Below the pieces are notes generated by a model. It saw only the letters and a list, made by a program, of their open reading frames with translations. It made no database searches and was not told the origin of the DNA. Positions 47,968 through 57,262 of a stretch of 64,000 bases of DNA are shown piece after piece. Source of the stretch: Burkholderiales bacterium (GTDB taxonomy: Bacteria; Pseudomonadota; Gammaproteobacteria; Burkholderiales; Burkholderiaceae_C); assembly GCA_016219375.1 (NCBI GenBank), contig JACRNC010000008.1, forward strand, positions 62,001-126,000, given 5' to 3'. The position numbers and the translations under genes were made by a program. Position 1 is the first letter of the stretch; each line of letters begins with the position of its first letter.

Positions 47968-49626
47968 TCAGGCCGCCGGGCGGACAGCAGGATTGTCGCC
48001 TGCCGCCGGGTCGGACAGATGCAAGGCCAGTGCCCGCACGTCGGCGGCCATCTGCAGGCCGTCGGCGTAGCGCACCTCCGGGCGCTTCTCCAGGGCCAGG
48101 GCGACGGCATTGGCCAGGGCTTCGGGCAGCTCCGGGCGCAGGCTGCGCACGTCGGGCGCGGGCTCGTTGGCGATGGCACGCATCAGCGCGGCCATCGAGT
48201 CGTGCATGAAGGGCAGCCGGCCGGTGAGCAGCTGGAACAGCGCCACGCCCAGGCTGTAGAGATCGGAGCGGCCGTCCACGCGCAGGCCGGCGAGCTGCTC
48301 GGGCGACATGAAGGACGGCGTGCCCAGGACCATGCCGGTGCGGGTGCGCGCGGCATCGGCGATGCGGGCGATGCCGAAGTCCATCAGCTTCACGGTCTGA
48401 GTGTTGAAGTCGACCATGACGTTGGCCGGCTTGATGTCGCGATGGGTGACGCCGCGGCTGTGGGCATAGGCCAGGGCCTCGGCCACCTGGGCCACGATCT
48501 GCAGCACGGCGACCACCGGCAGCAGCCGGCCGGGCACGGCATGCGCGGCCAGGTCCACGCCGTGCACCAGCTCCATCGCCATGTAGGCCAGGCCGTCGGA
48601 CTCGCCGGCGTCGAAGATGCGCACGATGCCGGGGTGGTCCAGGCGGCCGGCCAGATCGGCCTCGCGGAAGAAGCGGGCGCGTGCCTCGGCCAGGTCCGGG
48701 CCTTCGAACTCACGGCCCAGGGCCAGGGTCTTGAGCGCCACCGGCGCGGCGCGCTGCGGGTCGTGGGCCAGGTAGACCGCGCCCATCGCGCCGCGGCCGA
48801 GCTCGCGGTCGATGACGAAGCGGCCGATCTGCCGCGGCATGTCCGGCGGGGCGTCGCCCGGCTGCTGCAGCGGCGGGTGGGTGAGCATGCTCTGCGCCAG
48901 GCCGCGGGCGCGCAGCAGGCGGGGCTTGAGCTCGCGCCAGCCGGGGTCGATGTCGGCCATGCGCTCCAGCACGGCGCGCGCCAGGTCGAAGCGCTGGCCG
49001 CCCTCGAAGGCCGAGGCGATGCGGTCCAGCGCGGGCAGCAGGCTGCGGCTCTGCGGGTCGTCGGCGGGCACGCGCCTGAGGTGGCTCCAGGCGGCCTCGA
49101 AGTGGCCCTCGGCCAGCAGCGACAGGCCCTGCAGATGGGGCGAGACGGTGACCGAGGCCGGGTCGGGCGCCGGGCGGGGCGCGCCGCCGGCCGGCAGATC
49201 GACCAGGTCGCCGGCAGCGGTCTGCTCGTGCTCGTCGGCAGCGTCGTCGCGCCCGGCGGGGCGGCCCGTCGCCGCGGCAGGCGGGGCGGGGGCGGCCATC
49301 AGGGGCTCGGCATGGCTGGCGCGGATGCGGGGCACCATCAGCGTGTCGGCCCAGCTGTCGCCCTGGTGCGGGCTGCCGCCCGGGGCCTGAGCCTGAGCCT
49401 GGGCCTGCTGGCGGCGGCGCTCGGCGGCGGCGAGCTGCGCGGGCGCATCCGGCGGCGGCACGGCCCAGGAGGGCAGGCGCTCGCCGTCGGGCCCGACGGC
49501 CGCCTGGCGCCGGGCCTCGCGGCGCTCGCTCCAGCGGCTGAGCAGCACGATGCCCGTCCAGCCCACGGCCGCGCCCAGGCCGAGTACGGCCAACCAGATC
49601 CAGACGGAATGGGCTGCGGTGTCCAT
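47968..49626 (-). CDS. Transmembrane serine/threonine protein kinase
   Basis: A 552-residue Hanks-type kinase. One membrane helix lies at residues about 9-28, followed by a long disordered Pro/Gln/Ala region and a helical segment. The kinase domain covers about 270-520: LGRGAMGAVYLA glycine loop, VALKTL lysine, HRDIKPANVMVDF catalytic loop, KLMDFGIAR metal site, GTPSFMSPEQ and RSDLYSLGVALFQLLTG. All catalytic residues are intact. The domain sits at the C-terminal end rather than the N-terminal end, unlike PknB. MDTAAHSVW at 49626 is the chosen start; the frame above it is low complexity. Confidence 0.92.
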   Translation of the reverse strand: MDTAAHSVWIWLAVLGLGAAVGWTGIVLLSRWSERREARRQAAVGPDGERLPSWAVPPPDAPAQLAAAERRRQQAQAQAQAPGGSPHQGDSWADTLMVPRIRASHAEPLMAAPAPPAAATGRPAGRDDAADEHEQTAAGDLVDLPAGGAPRPAPDPASVTVSPHLQGLSLLAEGHFEAAWSHLRRVPADDPQSRSLLPALDRIASAFEGGQRFDLARAVLERMADIDPGWRELKPRLLRARGLAQSMLTHPPLQQPGDAPPDMPRQIGRFVIDRELGRGAMGAVYLAHDPQRAAPVALKTLALGREFEGPDLAEARARFFREADLAGRLDHPGIVRIFDAGESDGLAYMAMELVHGVDLAAHAVPGRLLPVVAVLQIVAQVAEALAYAHSRGVTHRDIKPANVMVDFNTQTVKLMDFGIARIADAARTRTGMVLGTPSFMSPEQLAGLRVDGRSDLYSLGVALFQLLTGRLPFMHDSMAALMRAIANEPAPDVRSLRPELPEALANAVALALEKRPEVRYADGLQMAADVRALALHLSDPAAGDNPAVRPAA

Positions 49627-49953
49627 GCGTGGCGTCGAGGGGGATGCGGCACCCGGCACCGGCCGGCGGCACGCGCTGGACACGGACGGCGCGCCGCACG
49701 ACGCGGGCGGGCCGGCCGGCAAGCCGGGGCGGCAGGCCGGCGGCGGACCCGGTGCGCTGCGCACGGGCGGCAAGGCCGGGTGAAGAATCGGGCGGCCAGT
49801 GTAGGCGGCAGCCGCGCGCGGCGGCACCGGGTTGCGCCCGACGGGGCGTGACGAAGAGCCCAGGCTCGCAGCCGGGCCGACAACCCCGGGCGCCCCCGGC
49901 GGGCGTCACGCGGGGTGCAGGCCCCGCTGCCGCGACCGCGGCGGATCCGCCCC
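49627..49953. other. Intergenic region upstream of the kinase operon
   Basis: 327 bp of very GC-rich sequence with no convincing gene. A minus-strand TACACT hexamer (49798-49803) may be a -10 for the kinase operon; no clear -35. No terminator of the upstream EAL gene with a T tract was recognised. Confidence 0.3.
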
Positions 49954-52098
49954 TCAGCCGTGCAGCGCGCCCGACAGGTCGAAGACCAGGGCACTGGCCG
50001 CGCTGCGCGGCGCAGCGGCCTGCTGCGGGCCGCGGCCGCCCAGGGCCAGGCGCAGCATGTCGGCCGCGGGCATGGGCCGGGCGAAGAGGAAGCCCTGCAG
50101 CTCGTCGCAGCCCAGCTCCTGCAGGATCTCCTGCTGACCCGGCGTCTCCACGCCCTCGGCCACCACCTTCAGGTCCAGCGCATGCGACAGCCGCACGACC
50201 GCCTCGACGATGGCGCGCGCGTCGCGGCTCTTGTCCAGGTCCTGGATGAAGCTGCGGTCGATCTTCAGCTCGGTGGCGGGCAGCCGGCGCAGGTAACTCA
50301 GGCTGGAGTAGCCGGTGCCGAAGTCGTCGATGGACACGCCCACGCCGATGGCTGCCAGCTGCTCGAACACGCGCAGCGAGACGGTGGTGTTCTCCATCGC
50401 CACCGACTCGGTGATCTCGCACACCAGCATGCGCGGATCCACCCCGTGGCGGGCCAGCGCGGTGCGGATGCGCATCTCCAGATCGGACTGGCGCAACTGG
50501 TGCACCGACAGGTTGATGGCCACGCACAGCGGCAGGCCGTGGTCGGCCCATTCGCGGATCTGGCGGCAGGCCTCCTCGATGACCCAGTTGCCCAGCGTGC
50601 CGATCAGGCCGAAGCGCTCGGCCACGGGGATGAACTCCGCCGGGCTGACCATGCCGCGCAGCGGGTGCTTCCAGCGCAGCAGGGCCTCCACACCGCGCAC
50701 GGCGCCGGTGCGCGCATGGCGCTTGGGCTGGTAGTGCAGCATGAGCTGGCCCTGGGCGATGGCCTGGCGCAGGTCGCGCTGCAGGTCGATGCTGTCGGTG
50801 TCGTCCTCGCCCATGCCGGGCTCGTAGAAACTGTGCGTGGCGCCGCCGGCGCGCTTGGCCGCCTGCATGGCGGCATTGGCTGCGGCGATCAGCGACAGGT
50901 CCGATCCATGCTCGGGCGACAGCGCCAGGCCGACGGAGCACGACAGCGTCACCTCATGGCCCTCGACGATGAACGGCCGGCTCAGCGCCTCGCCGGCGCG
51001 GCGAGCCACCAGCTCGGCGCTGTGCGCATCCAGCGGGCCGCTGCACAGCATCAGGAACTCGTCTCCGGCCGCGCGGGCGACCACGTCGTCATGGCGCACC
51101 AGCGCATGCAGCCGGGCGGCGCATTCGCGCAGCAGCGCGTCGCCGGCGGCTGCGCCCAGCGAGTCGTTCACGACCTTGAAGCCGTCGAGGTTGACCATCG
51201 CCACGGCCAGCGAAGGCGGCTCGCCGCCCTCGCGCTGCAGCCGCTCCTGCAGCCGGCGCTCGAAGCCCAGGCGGTTGGGCAGCCGGGTGAGCGCATCGCG
51301 AAAGCCGGTGGACTCCAGCTCGCTGTGCACCTGGCGCAGCGCCTGGGCCAGCCGGTCCTGCTGCGAGCGCAGCCGGTGCTCCAGCACGGTAGCCATCTGC
51401 GTGACCCCGCACAGCACCAGTGTGGTGGCGGCCACCAGCATGGCCAGCGCGTCGCCGGAGAGCTGGTCCAGCGTGAGGCTGACCGACAGCATGGGGAACT
51501 CGGCCGCGGCGATCAGCGCATGGTGGAAGCCGCGCAGCAGCAGCCCGCACAGCAGCGCCACGCCCAGGCGCGCCGGCCAGCCGGGCGTGCGCTCGCCGGC
51601 CAGCAGCCGGCGCAGCGCCCACGATGACAGCGCCAGCGCCGCCGCCCCGTAGCCCAGCGCCGCGGCCAGCGCGGCGGCATCCCACTGCACCGCCGGGTGC
51701 ATGGACAGCGCCGAGATGCCCATGCCGTGCGTGGCGATGAAAGCGCCGGCGGCGAACACTCCGCCGACGATGCGCCAGCGCAGCGCGATGCGCCGCCCCA
51801 GCAACGCCAGCACCGGCACCATCGCCAGCACCAGCGGCACCCAGGTCAGCAAGATGAGCTGCGTCTCGAAGCCCAGCGGCACCGGCAGCTCCAGCGCCAG
51901 CAGGCCCAGGAAGTGCTCGGCCCAGAAGCCGGTGCCCACGCAGACGGCGCCGCCCAGCACCCAGCCCAGGGCGATCTCGTGGTCGGCCGCGCGCACGCGG
52001 CGCACCACCTCCACCATCAGGAAGCAGCTGTAGACGGCCACGGCCAAGGCCAGCAGCGCCGGAGCCGGCGACAGGCCTTTCTGCATGGTTTCGAGCAT
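49954..52098 (-). CDS. MHYT-GGDEF-EAL membrane protein (c-di-GMP turnover)
   Basis: 714 residues. The N-terminal sensor has about seven membrane helices with MHYT-like repeats ([37 protein letters not shown]). GGDEF domain (about 275-440): the signature reads AAGDEF, a tolerated first-position change, and [14 protein letters not shown] precedes it, so cyclase activity is possible. EAL domain (about 455-700): [50 protein letters not shown] and AEGVET contain all catalytic residues, so phosphodiesterase activity is likely. Start [11 protein letters not shown] at 52098. It is next to the kinase operon in the same direction. Confidence 0.92.
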   Translation of the reverse strand: MLETMQKGLSPAPALLALAVAVYSCFLMVEVVRRVRAADHEIALGWVLGGAVCVGTGFWAEHFLGLLALELPVPLGFETQLILLTWVPLVLAMVPVLALLGRRIALRWRIVGGVFAAGAFIATHGMGISALSMHPAVQWDAAALAAALGYGAAALALSSWALRRLLAGERTPGWPARLGVALLCGLLLRGFHHALIAAAEFPMLSVSLTLDQLSGDALAMLVAATTLVLCGVTQMATVLEHRLRSQQDRLAQALRQVHSELESTGFRDALTRLPNRLGFERRLQERLQREGGEPPSLAVAMVNLDGFKVVNDSLGAAAGDALLRECAARLHALVRHDDVVARAAGDEFLMLCSGPLDAHSAELVARRAGEALSRPFIVEGHEVTLSCSVGLALSPEHGSDLSLIAAANAAMQAAKRAGGATHSFYEPGMGEDDTDSIDLQRDLRQAIAQGQLMLHYQPKRHARTGAVRGVEALLRWKHPLRGMVSPAEFIPVAERFGLIGTLGNWVIEEACRQIREWADHGLPLCVAINLSVHQLRQSDLEMRIRTALARHGVDPRMLVCEITESVAMENTTVSLRVFEQLAAIGVGVSIDDFGTGYSSLSYLRRLPATELKIDRSFIQDLDKSRDARAIVEAVVRLSHALDLKVVAEGVETPGQQEILQELGCDELQGFLFARPMPAADMLRLALGGRGPQQAAAPRSAASALVFDLSGALHG

Positions 52099-52453
52099 GG
52101 CGGTCCTTGTAGGGGGCCCTCCTCCAGGGCCCGCAGCCCGCTGGCGCCCGCCCGTCGCATGCTGCGGGCGACCCGGCGGGATCGACAGGGCCTCGCCGCA
52201 GCCGCCCATCGGCAGCCCACGAGACCGGGCAGGGCGGCAAGCCGGCCCCGCCGGTGGAATGCCCGGCAGGCACAGGCTCGCTCACGCCTTTCTGAAGGCC
52301 GCTATCGACCGCCGCCGGCCCGCACTTGAGCGCCGCCGGACGTGCGCGCCGCAACTGCCGGGATCGCCCCGGGCAAAAGGCCCCAAAAAGTCACGCTTGA
52401 GAAGGCCGCGCCGGTGGAAGCCGCGGCCATGCACGGCCCGGCCCGCAAAAGCT
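52099..52453. other. Intergenic region upstream of the MHYT-GGDEF-EAL gene
   Basis: About 355 bp with no gene that has native codon use. It should hold the leftward promoter of the EAL protein; no clear hexamers were identified. Confidence 0.3.
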
Positions 52454-52489
52454 CACGGGCCCGCCAGCCGGTGAGGCTGCGGGCCCGTG
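52454..52489 (-). terminator. Strong leftward terminator after the DUF3567 gene
   Basis: CACGGGCCCGC (52454-52464) pairs perfectly with GCGGGCCCGTG (52479-52489); AGCC/GGCT extends the stem inside after a one-base bulge. On the minus strand it is followed by GAGCTTTTGC. It stands 77 bases past the DUF3567 stop. Confidence 0.75.
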
Positions 52490-52565
52490 TCAGGGGGAGG
52501 CAAGAGCGCTAGCGGTCAAGGACCGGGCCTGCGCGACGCGGCGCGCCGGCGCGCTCAGGGCGGGG

Positions 52566-52850
52566 TCAGTGCATCACCACCGGGTGGTGGGCGAGCTGGG
52601 TGTAGCCCTCGAGATAGGCGTCGATCTCCTCGACCGAGGGCGAGGTCTCGATCAGCGCCTCCACGCCTTCCTTGAAGCGCTGGGCCAGCGCGCCTTCGAT
52701 GTAGATCTCCTTGCGCGCGAACTTGTCGACGATCTCGTAGCCGCCGCGCATGAGCTGCGGCGCAGCGTCCTCGCCGGCGGGGTCTTCCAGGGCCATGGCC
52801 AGCTGGATCTGCACCACGGCGTAGTGATCGGAGTTGTAGAGCATCTGCAT
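52566..52850 (-). CDS. DUF3567 family protein
   Basis: A 94-residue cytoplasmic protein beginning MQMLYNSDHYAVVQIQL, with GGYEIVDKFARKEIYIEG, AQRFKEGVEALIETSPSVEEID and YTQLAHHPVVMH. This is the DUF3567 family, nearly confined to betaproteobacteria, which supports the taxonomic call. Function unknown. GGAGCC just upstream of the ATG at 52850 can serve as a ribosome-binding site. It is a single-gene unit ended by the hairpin at 52454-52489. Confidence 0.9.
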   Translation of the reverse strand: MQMLYNSDHYAVVQIQLAMALEDPAGEDAAPQLMRGGYEIVDKFARKEIYIEGALAQRFKEGVEALIETSPSVEEIDAYLEGYTQLAHHPVVMH

Positions 52851-52965
52851 GGCGGCTCCTGTGGATGCAGGCGACGTGGCGGCGCACGGCGCGGTTTTCA
52901 AGGGGATGTCCAGGAGGTCGGCAGCGCGCAGCACCGGCTTGAGGCCGCGGCCGCGGCGCGCCGGC

Positions 52966-54024
52966 TCAGGGCGTGGCGGATTGCGCGCGGCGCACCAGAT
53001 CCAGCGCGTCGCCGCGGGCCTCGGTGTAGCGCAGGCGCAGCGGCCAGTGCGGCGGGCTGGTGTCCAGCCACAGCTCCACGCGGGTGTCGTAGGGCCCCTG
53101 CGGCTCGCGCACCAGGCGCCAGGCCGGCGGGTCGGCCGCGGCATCGGCCTGCACATCGAAGGTCCAGCGCGTCACGCCGCCGCGCAGGCCAGCCACGCCG
53201 ACGACGATGGGCTCGTCGCGCGGCTGGTCGGCGGCCGTGCGCGCATTCATCACGCCCACGATCTGCACCAGCCAGCCCAGCCGGTCCTGCAGGCCGTCAG
53301 GCAGCGGCACGCGCTCGGTGCTGGCGGAAAAGCTCAGCTCGCGCTCGTCGCGCCGGAAGTTGGCCGCCCGCTGGCCGCGGCCGCCGCGCTCATCGACGAA
53401 GCGCTGCGGCTCCAGGCCGTGGCTGCTCAACGCGCCTGTGCTGCGCTGGCGAAAAGACGCACCCGCGCCGCTTTCGGGCGTGACCACCAGCTCCAGCTCG
53501 TAGCGGCCGTCCTGCGGCGTCCAGCGCAGCACCGCGCGGCCACGCATGGCGCCGCGGGTGGCGTCGAAGTAGAGCTCCGCCGGCTCGGGCAGGCTGGGCT
53601 CGTAGAGCGGCAGCGGCTCGGCGGGCGTGGGGTCGGCCGCCGGCAGATCCGCGTCCTGGGGCGCGGTTGCCGCCGCCGCACCGCCCCCGGCACGGCCGGA
53701 GGCCCGGCCCAGCGTGGGCAACGCGGGCGAGGGCGCAGGCTCGGCCTGCGGCAGCGCAGCGGCACGCTGCAGGCGCGGGGCGCTCGCGCCGACCCGGTCG
53801 GTGGGCGCGGGCTGCGGGGGCTGCGGGTTCGCAGCTCGGTTGGCAGCCGCCGAAGCCGGCGCCTGCCGCAGCTGCACATGCCAGGCAGGCGGTTGCGCCG
53901 TGGGCTCAGGCTGCGGCGGCAGCAGCGGGCGCCAGCCGCTGACCAGCCAGGCGTGCAGCAGCGCCACCGCAGCGGCCGTCAGCCCCAGGCGGCGCAGATG
54001 GGCAGGCCAGCCCCGTGTCGTCAC
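52966..54024 (-). CDS. DUF3108 domain protein, membrane-anchored
   Basis: 352 residues. An N-terminal membrane helix (RLGLTAAAVALLHAWLVSGW, about 11-30) leads to a Pro/Ala/Gln-rich spacer and then the DUF3108 domain (about 150-345): AELYFDATRGAMRGRAVLRW, ELELVVTPESGAG, FVDERGGRGQRAANFRR and TRWTFDVQADAAADPP. DUF3108 proteins are periplasmic with unknown role. Its start overlaps the stop of the aminotransferase-like gene by 4 bp, so the two are co-translated. Confidence 0.88.
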   Translation of the reverse strand: MTTRGWPAHLRRLGLTAAAVALLHAWLVSGWRPLLPPQPEPTAQPPAWHVQLRQAPASAAANRAANPQPPQPAPTDRVGASAPRLQRAAALPQAEPAPSPALPTLGRASGRAGGGAAAATAPQDADLPAADPTPAEPLPLYEPSLPEPAELYFDATRGAMRGRAVLRWTPQDGRYELELVVTPESGAGASFRQRSTGALSSHGLEPQRFVDERGGRGQRAANFRRDERELSFSASTERVPLPDGLQDRLGWLVQIVGVMNARTAADQPRDEPIVVGVAGLRGGVTRWTFDVQADAAADPPAWRLVREPQGPYDTRVELWLDTSPPHWPLRLRYTEARGDALDLVRRAQSATP

Positions 54025-55304
54025 ACCCCTTGCGCAGCCGGGGCGGCCAGCGGCGACTCGATCTGCCGGCCCATCGCGCGGCCCACTTCCAGGCCCTCCA
54101 GCACCACCTGCACCACCTGGGCCAGGGCCTGCTCGATCTGCGCTTCGGCATGCGCCAGCGTGATGAAGAAGCGCAGCCGCGCCTGCCCCCAGGCGCAGGC
54201 CGGGTGCGACAGCGGATGCACGCCGATGCGCCGGCCATGCAGCGCGAAGGAGGCATACCAGGTCAGGTCGCGGTCCTTGAGGATCACCGGCAGGATGGGC
54301 GCGTGCGACGCGGTGCCGATGTCCAGCCCCATCGACAGCGCGATGCGCTGGGCCGCGGCCACGCGCTGCTGCAGCTGGCGCGCGCGCTGCGGCTCGTCCT
54401 GCAGCACGGCCAGCGCCGCATCGGCCGCCGCCGCGGCACTGGGCGGCAGCCCGGTGCTGAACAGGAAGCCCGGGCAGTTGAAGCGCAGGTAATTGATGAG
54501 ATCGCGCGAGCCGGCGATGTAGCCGCCCACGCTCGCCAGCGCCTTGCTCAGCGTGCCCATCCAGATGTCCACCGCGTCGCGCGCCAGGCCCCAGTGCTCG
54601 GCGATGCCCCGGCCCGTGGCGCCCAGCGTGCCCAGCGAGTGCGCTTCGTCCACCATCAGGAAGAAGTCGTGGCGGCTTTTCAGCTCGACGATCTCGCGCA
54701 GCGGCGCGATGTCGCCATCCATGCTGTAGGCGCCCTCGATCAGCACCAGCACGCGCGGATGGCGGCCGCGGTGCTCGGTGAGCAGCGCCTCCAGCGCGGC
54801 CACGTCGTTGTGCGCAAACGCGATGCGCCTGGCGCCCGTGGTCCGTGCGCCCTCCACCGCGCTGGCGTGCATCAGCGCGTCATGCAGGATCAGGTCCTTG
54901 TCGTCGAACAGGCAGCCGATGGTGCTGGCATTGGTGGAAAAGCCGCTGTTGAAGGTCAGCGCCGCCTCCACGCCCAGGAAGTCCGCCAGCCGCTGCTCCA
55001 GGCGGCTGTGCAGATCGGTCTGCCCGCCGCAGACCAGGCTGGCCGCAGCCGTGGTGCCGTAGCGGCCGATGGCCTCGCGCGCGGCGTCCATCACCCGCGG
55101 GTGCTGGCCCAGGCCCAGATAGTCGAAGCCCGAGAAGCCGAGCAGCTCGCCATCGGCCATCTGCACCACCGGGCCGTTGACCGCCGCCTTGGGCAGCAGG
55201 AAGGTGCCGGTTTCCCCCGGCATGCGCATCAGCGCCGAGAACTGGTTGAGCAGCGCGTAGTCGTCCTGGAAACGCGCCATGCGGCTGGAACGATAGATCG
55301 GCAT
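54021..55304 (-). CDS. Serine palmitoyltransferase-like alpha-oxoamine synthase
   Basis: A 427-residue PLP enzyme of the AOS family (SPT, BioF, KBL, HemA). GFDYLGLGQHPRV, TFNSGFSTNASTIGCLFDD, SMDGDIAPL, LMVDEAHSLGTLGATGRG with the PLP aspartate, and the Schiff-base lysine in GTLSKALASVGGYIAG are present. These enzymes condense an amino acid with an acyl-CoA. The N-terminal IYRSSRMARFQDDYALLNQF and the absence of BioF-specific context favour an SPT-like enzyme making a sphingoid- or alkylamine-type lipid base, but the substrate is not proven. It is coupled to the DUF3108 gene. Confidence 0.85.
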   Translation of the reverse strand: MPIYRSSRMARFQDDYALLNQFSALMRMPGETGTFLLPKAAVNGPVVQMADGELLGFSGFDYLGLGQHPRVMDAAREAIGRYGTTAAASLVCGGQTDLHSRLEQRLADFLGVEAALTFNSGFSTNASTIGCLFDDKDLILHDALMHASAVEGARTTGARRIAFAHNDVAALEALLTEHRGRHPRVLVLIEGAYSMDGDIAPLREIVELKSRHDFFLMVDEAHSLGTLGATGRGIAEHWGLARDAVDIWMGTLSKALASVGGYIAGSRDLINYLRFNCPGFLFSTGLPPSAAAAADAALAVLQDEPQRARQLQQRVAAAQRIALSMGLDIGTASHAPILPVILKDRDLTWYASFALHGRRIGVHPLSHPACAWGQARLRFFITLAHAEAQIEQALAQVVQVVLEGLEVGRAMGRQIESPLAAPAAQGV

Positions 55305-55498
55305 GAATCAGGTCCCCTCGCGGTTTGGTCGGCAAAAACAGCGGCCGTGCGTGCCGTGACTTTTGCCAGCACCGTTTCGGCTCGCCGGGCGATGTTGGAA
55401 GCAAATTGCAACACGACCTTGCAAGCAAACCAAACGGAAGTAACCGAATGATTCATTTGCACCGTCGCTTGCCCTATGGACGAGCGCGGCGCACCGTG

Positions 55499-55708
55499 TT
55501 GGCGTCCCTCTGCGAGGGGATATCGCTGAAGGTAGGTACACGCTTACAGTGCGCACCATCTGCTGTCACACGGAATCAATCCGATTCATCCATCCAGGGG
55601 GTGCGGCCGCATATAAGCGCCAGCCAAAGGTGGCGACAGATTTACAGCAGCCGCTCCCTGGACGCGCCCTGACGCGCATTCCATCCGCCATCCCGGCGGA
55701 TTTTTTTT
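55499..55708 (+). ncRNA. Candidate small RNA ending at an orphan intrinsic terminator
   Basis: A strong rightward terminator (ATCCGCC 55683-55689 / GGCGGAT 55695-55701, then T8) has no recognised gene before it; the nearest gene is leftward from 55304. Upstream lie a promoter-like TTGGCG (55499-55504) with TATCGC (55521-55526), a GAATC/GATTC hairpin (near 55574) and a TGCGGCCGCA palindrome. The sequence is less GC-biased than genes here. It does not look like tmRNA, 6S, SRP or RNase P RNA. Alternative: a 74-codon frame 55448-55672 with GGAAG upstream, ending 11 bases before the hairpin. Boundaries are approximate. Confidence 0.45.
55683..55708 (+). terminator. Orphan intrinsic terminator with T8
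   Basis: 7-bp stem ATCCGCC/GGCGGAT, loop ATCCC, followed by eight T residues (55701-55708), the best-formed T tract in the window. Confidence 0.85.
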
Positions 55709-55774
55709 GTGCGCAAGGCCATCCCGGATGGAAAAAGCCTGAAAACGGCCCGCGGAAGGCGCGCGAAAGAAAAG

Positions 55775-55870
55775 GGCCCCAGAAGCACCCGGCAGTCAAT
55801 TAGGGAGGGAGGGAGGGAGGAGGAGGACTCCCGGGGGTCGGTTCGGCACGCGCCGACCGGCTTCTGGGCC
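55775..55870. other. G-quadruplex motif enclosed by an inverted repeat
   Basis: GGGAGGGAGGGAGGGAGG with further AGG steps lies at 55803-55826 on the + strand, meeting the usual rule of four G3 runs with short loops. It is flanked by GGCCCCAGAAGC (55775-55786) and GGCTTCTGGGCC (55859-55870), which can pair with one bulge. Between 55709 and 56217 there is no gene; the structure stands about 350 bases upstream of the diiron protein gene. Confidence 0.7.
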
Positions 55871-56130
55871 AAAACCGGAACGGGCCGAGGCCCGATCCGC
55901 ACACACACGTTGCTACACCTTGCGACGCCCGCCGACCGCATCAAGAGGATGGGCTGCAGACGTCAACTCCGCCCGGGCAGGCCGCCCGGCGCAGCGTTCG
56001 CTGGCTGCCCTGCGGCAATCAGCGTGCCCGAAGCCGGCACTCACTGCGCCGCCGGGCCACCGGCTTCAGATGCCGGCGCGGCAGAGGAGTTTCAAGCCCC
56101 CGCTGACATGCGGCGGACACGGCCGCTCCC

Positions 56131-56136
56131 TAGAAT
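56131..56136 (+). promoter_or_regulatory. Possible -10 element of the diiron protein gene
   Basis: CTAGAAT-type hexamer TAGAAT, 82 bases upstream of the ATG at 56218; no clear -35. It is the same hexamer as upstream of gyrA and the last gene. Confidence 0.35.
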
Positions 56137-56217
56137 GCGCCGCCCACAGCCGCTGGCCGCGCGCAACGATGCGCAAGGCCGCCGCGCCGGCTCGCCCGGC
56201 CCACCTGGAGAAGTCCC

Positions 56218-57102
56218 ATGTCCGCGCCCGCCATGCTCTTTCCTGAACTGTTCAAGCAGCTGGAGGCCGTCCGCTGGAACATGGACCGCGACATCCCGTG
56301 GGACCGCTTCGACGCCTCGCTGCTCACCGACGAGCAGGCGCAGACCATCAAGATGAACGCCATCACCGAGTGGGCCGCGCTGCCGGCCACCGAGATGTTC
56401 CTGCGCGACAACAAGGACGACAGCGACTTCTCGGCCTTCATGTCGGTCTGGTTCTTCGAGGAGCAGAAGCACTCGCTCGTGCTGATGGAGTACCTGCGCC
56501 GCTTCCGCCCGGACCTGGTGCCCACGGAGGAGGAGCTGCACGAGGTGCGCTTCGACTTCGACCCGGCCCCGGCGCTGGAGACGCTGATGCTGCACTTCTG
56601 CGGCGAGATCCGGCTGAACCACTGGTACCGCTGCGCGGCCGAGTGGCACACCGAGCCGGTGATCAAGGCCATCTACGAGACGCTGGCCAAGGACGAGGCG
56701 CGCCACGGCGGCGCCTACCTGCGCTACATGAAGCGCGCGCTCAACAAGTTCGGCGACGAGGCCCGTGCGGCCTTCGCCAAGGTGGGCGTGCTGATGGCCA
56801 GCGCGCGGCGCACGGCGCAGGCGCTGCATCCGACCAACCTGCACGTCAACGAGAAGCTCTTCCCGCGCGACACCATCCAGTCGCGCCTGCCCGACCCAGC
56901 CTGGCTGGAGGCCTGGCTGGACAAGCAGATCCGCTTTGACGCCGGCTGGGAGAGCAAGGTGGTCGAGCGCATCCTGCACAACCTGTCGCTGCTGATGGAG
57001 CGCAGCTTTGCCAGCGTGCAGGAGCTCAACCGCTACCGCAAGGAAGTGACCGCGCGCCTGGCACCGCAGCCCGGCCCCGCGGCCGGCTCCGCCACCGCCT
57101 GA
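56218..57102 (+). CDS. Ferritin-like diiron protein, related to acyl-ACP desaturases
   Basis: A 294-residue helical protein. Two ExxH pairs on separate helices, FEEQKHSLVL (about 81-90) and KDEARHGGAYL (about 160-170), together with further acidic residues (WAALPATEMFL, GEIRLNHWY) make a diiron carboxylate site as in acyl-ACP desaturases and related ferritin-like proteins. It may insert oxygen or a double bond into an acyl chain. The hydrophobic N-terminus is not a signal. GGAG precedes the ATG at 56218. Its 160-bp distance to amn leaves open whether they are co-transcribed. Confidence 0.8.
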   Translation: MSAPAMLFPELFKQLEAVRWNMDRDIPWDRFDASLLTDEQAQTIKMNAITEWAALPATEMFLRDNKDDSDFSAFMSVWFFEEQKHSLVLMEYLRRFRPDLVPTEEELHEVRFDFDPAPALETLMLHFCGEIRLNHWYRCAAEWHTEPVIKAIYETLAKDEARHGGAYLRYMKRALNKFGDEARAAFAKVGVLMASARRTAQALHPTNLHVNEKLFPRDTIQSRLPDPAWLEAWLDKQIRFDAGWESKVVERILHNLSLLMERSFASVQELNRYRKEVTARLAPQPGPAAGSATA

Positions 57103-57262
57103 GCGCCGCGGGCGGCCCTTGCGGCTGCCTGCGGCCTGCCCTTGGCCAACGCCCGTTGACCCGGCGTTGCGCCCTGCACGCCAGGCGGCCCATCGAGCCC
57201 AGGCCCACAATCCGGCATCGACTCCCAGCAGCGCGGCGCCGCCCGCGCGAGGACCCCGACGG

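Noticed and set aside
55448-55672. 74-codon frame before the orphan terminator as a firm protein gene
   Set aside because: Third-position base use is unlike neighbours and no family is recognised. It is kept only as an alternative to a small RNA.
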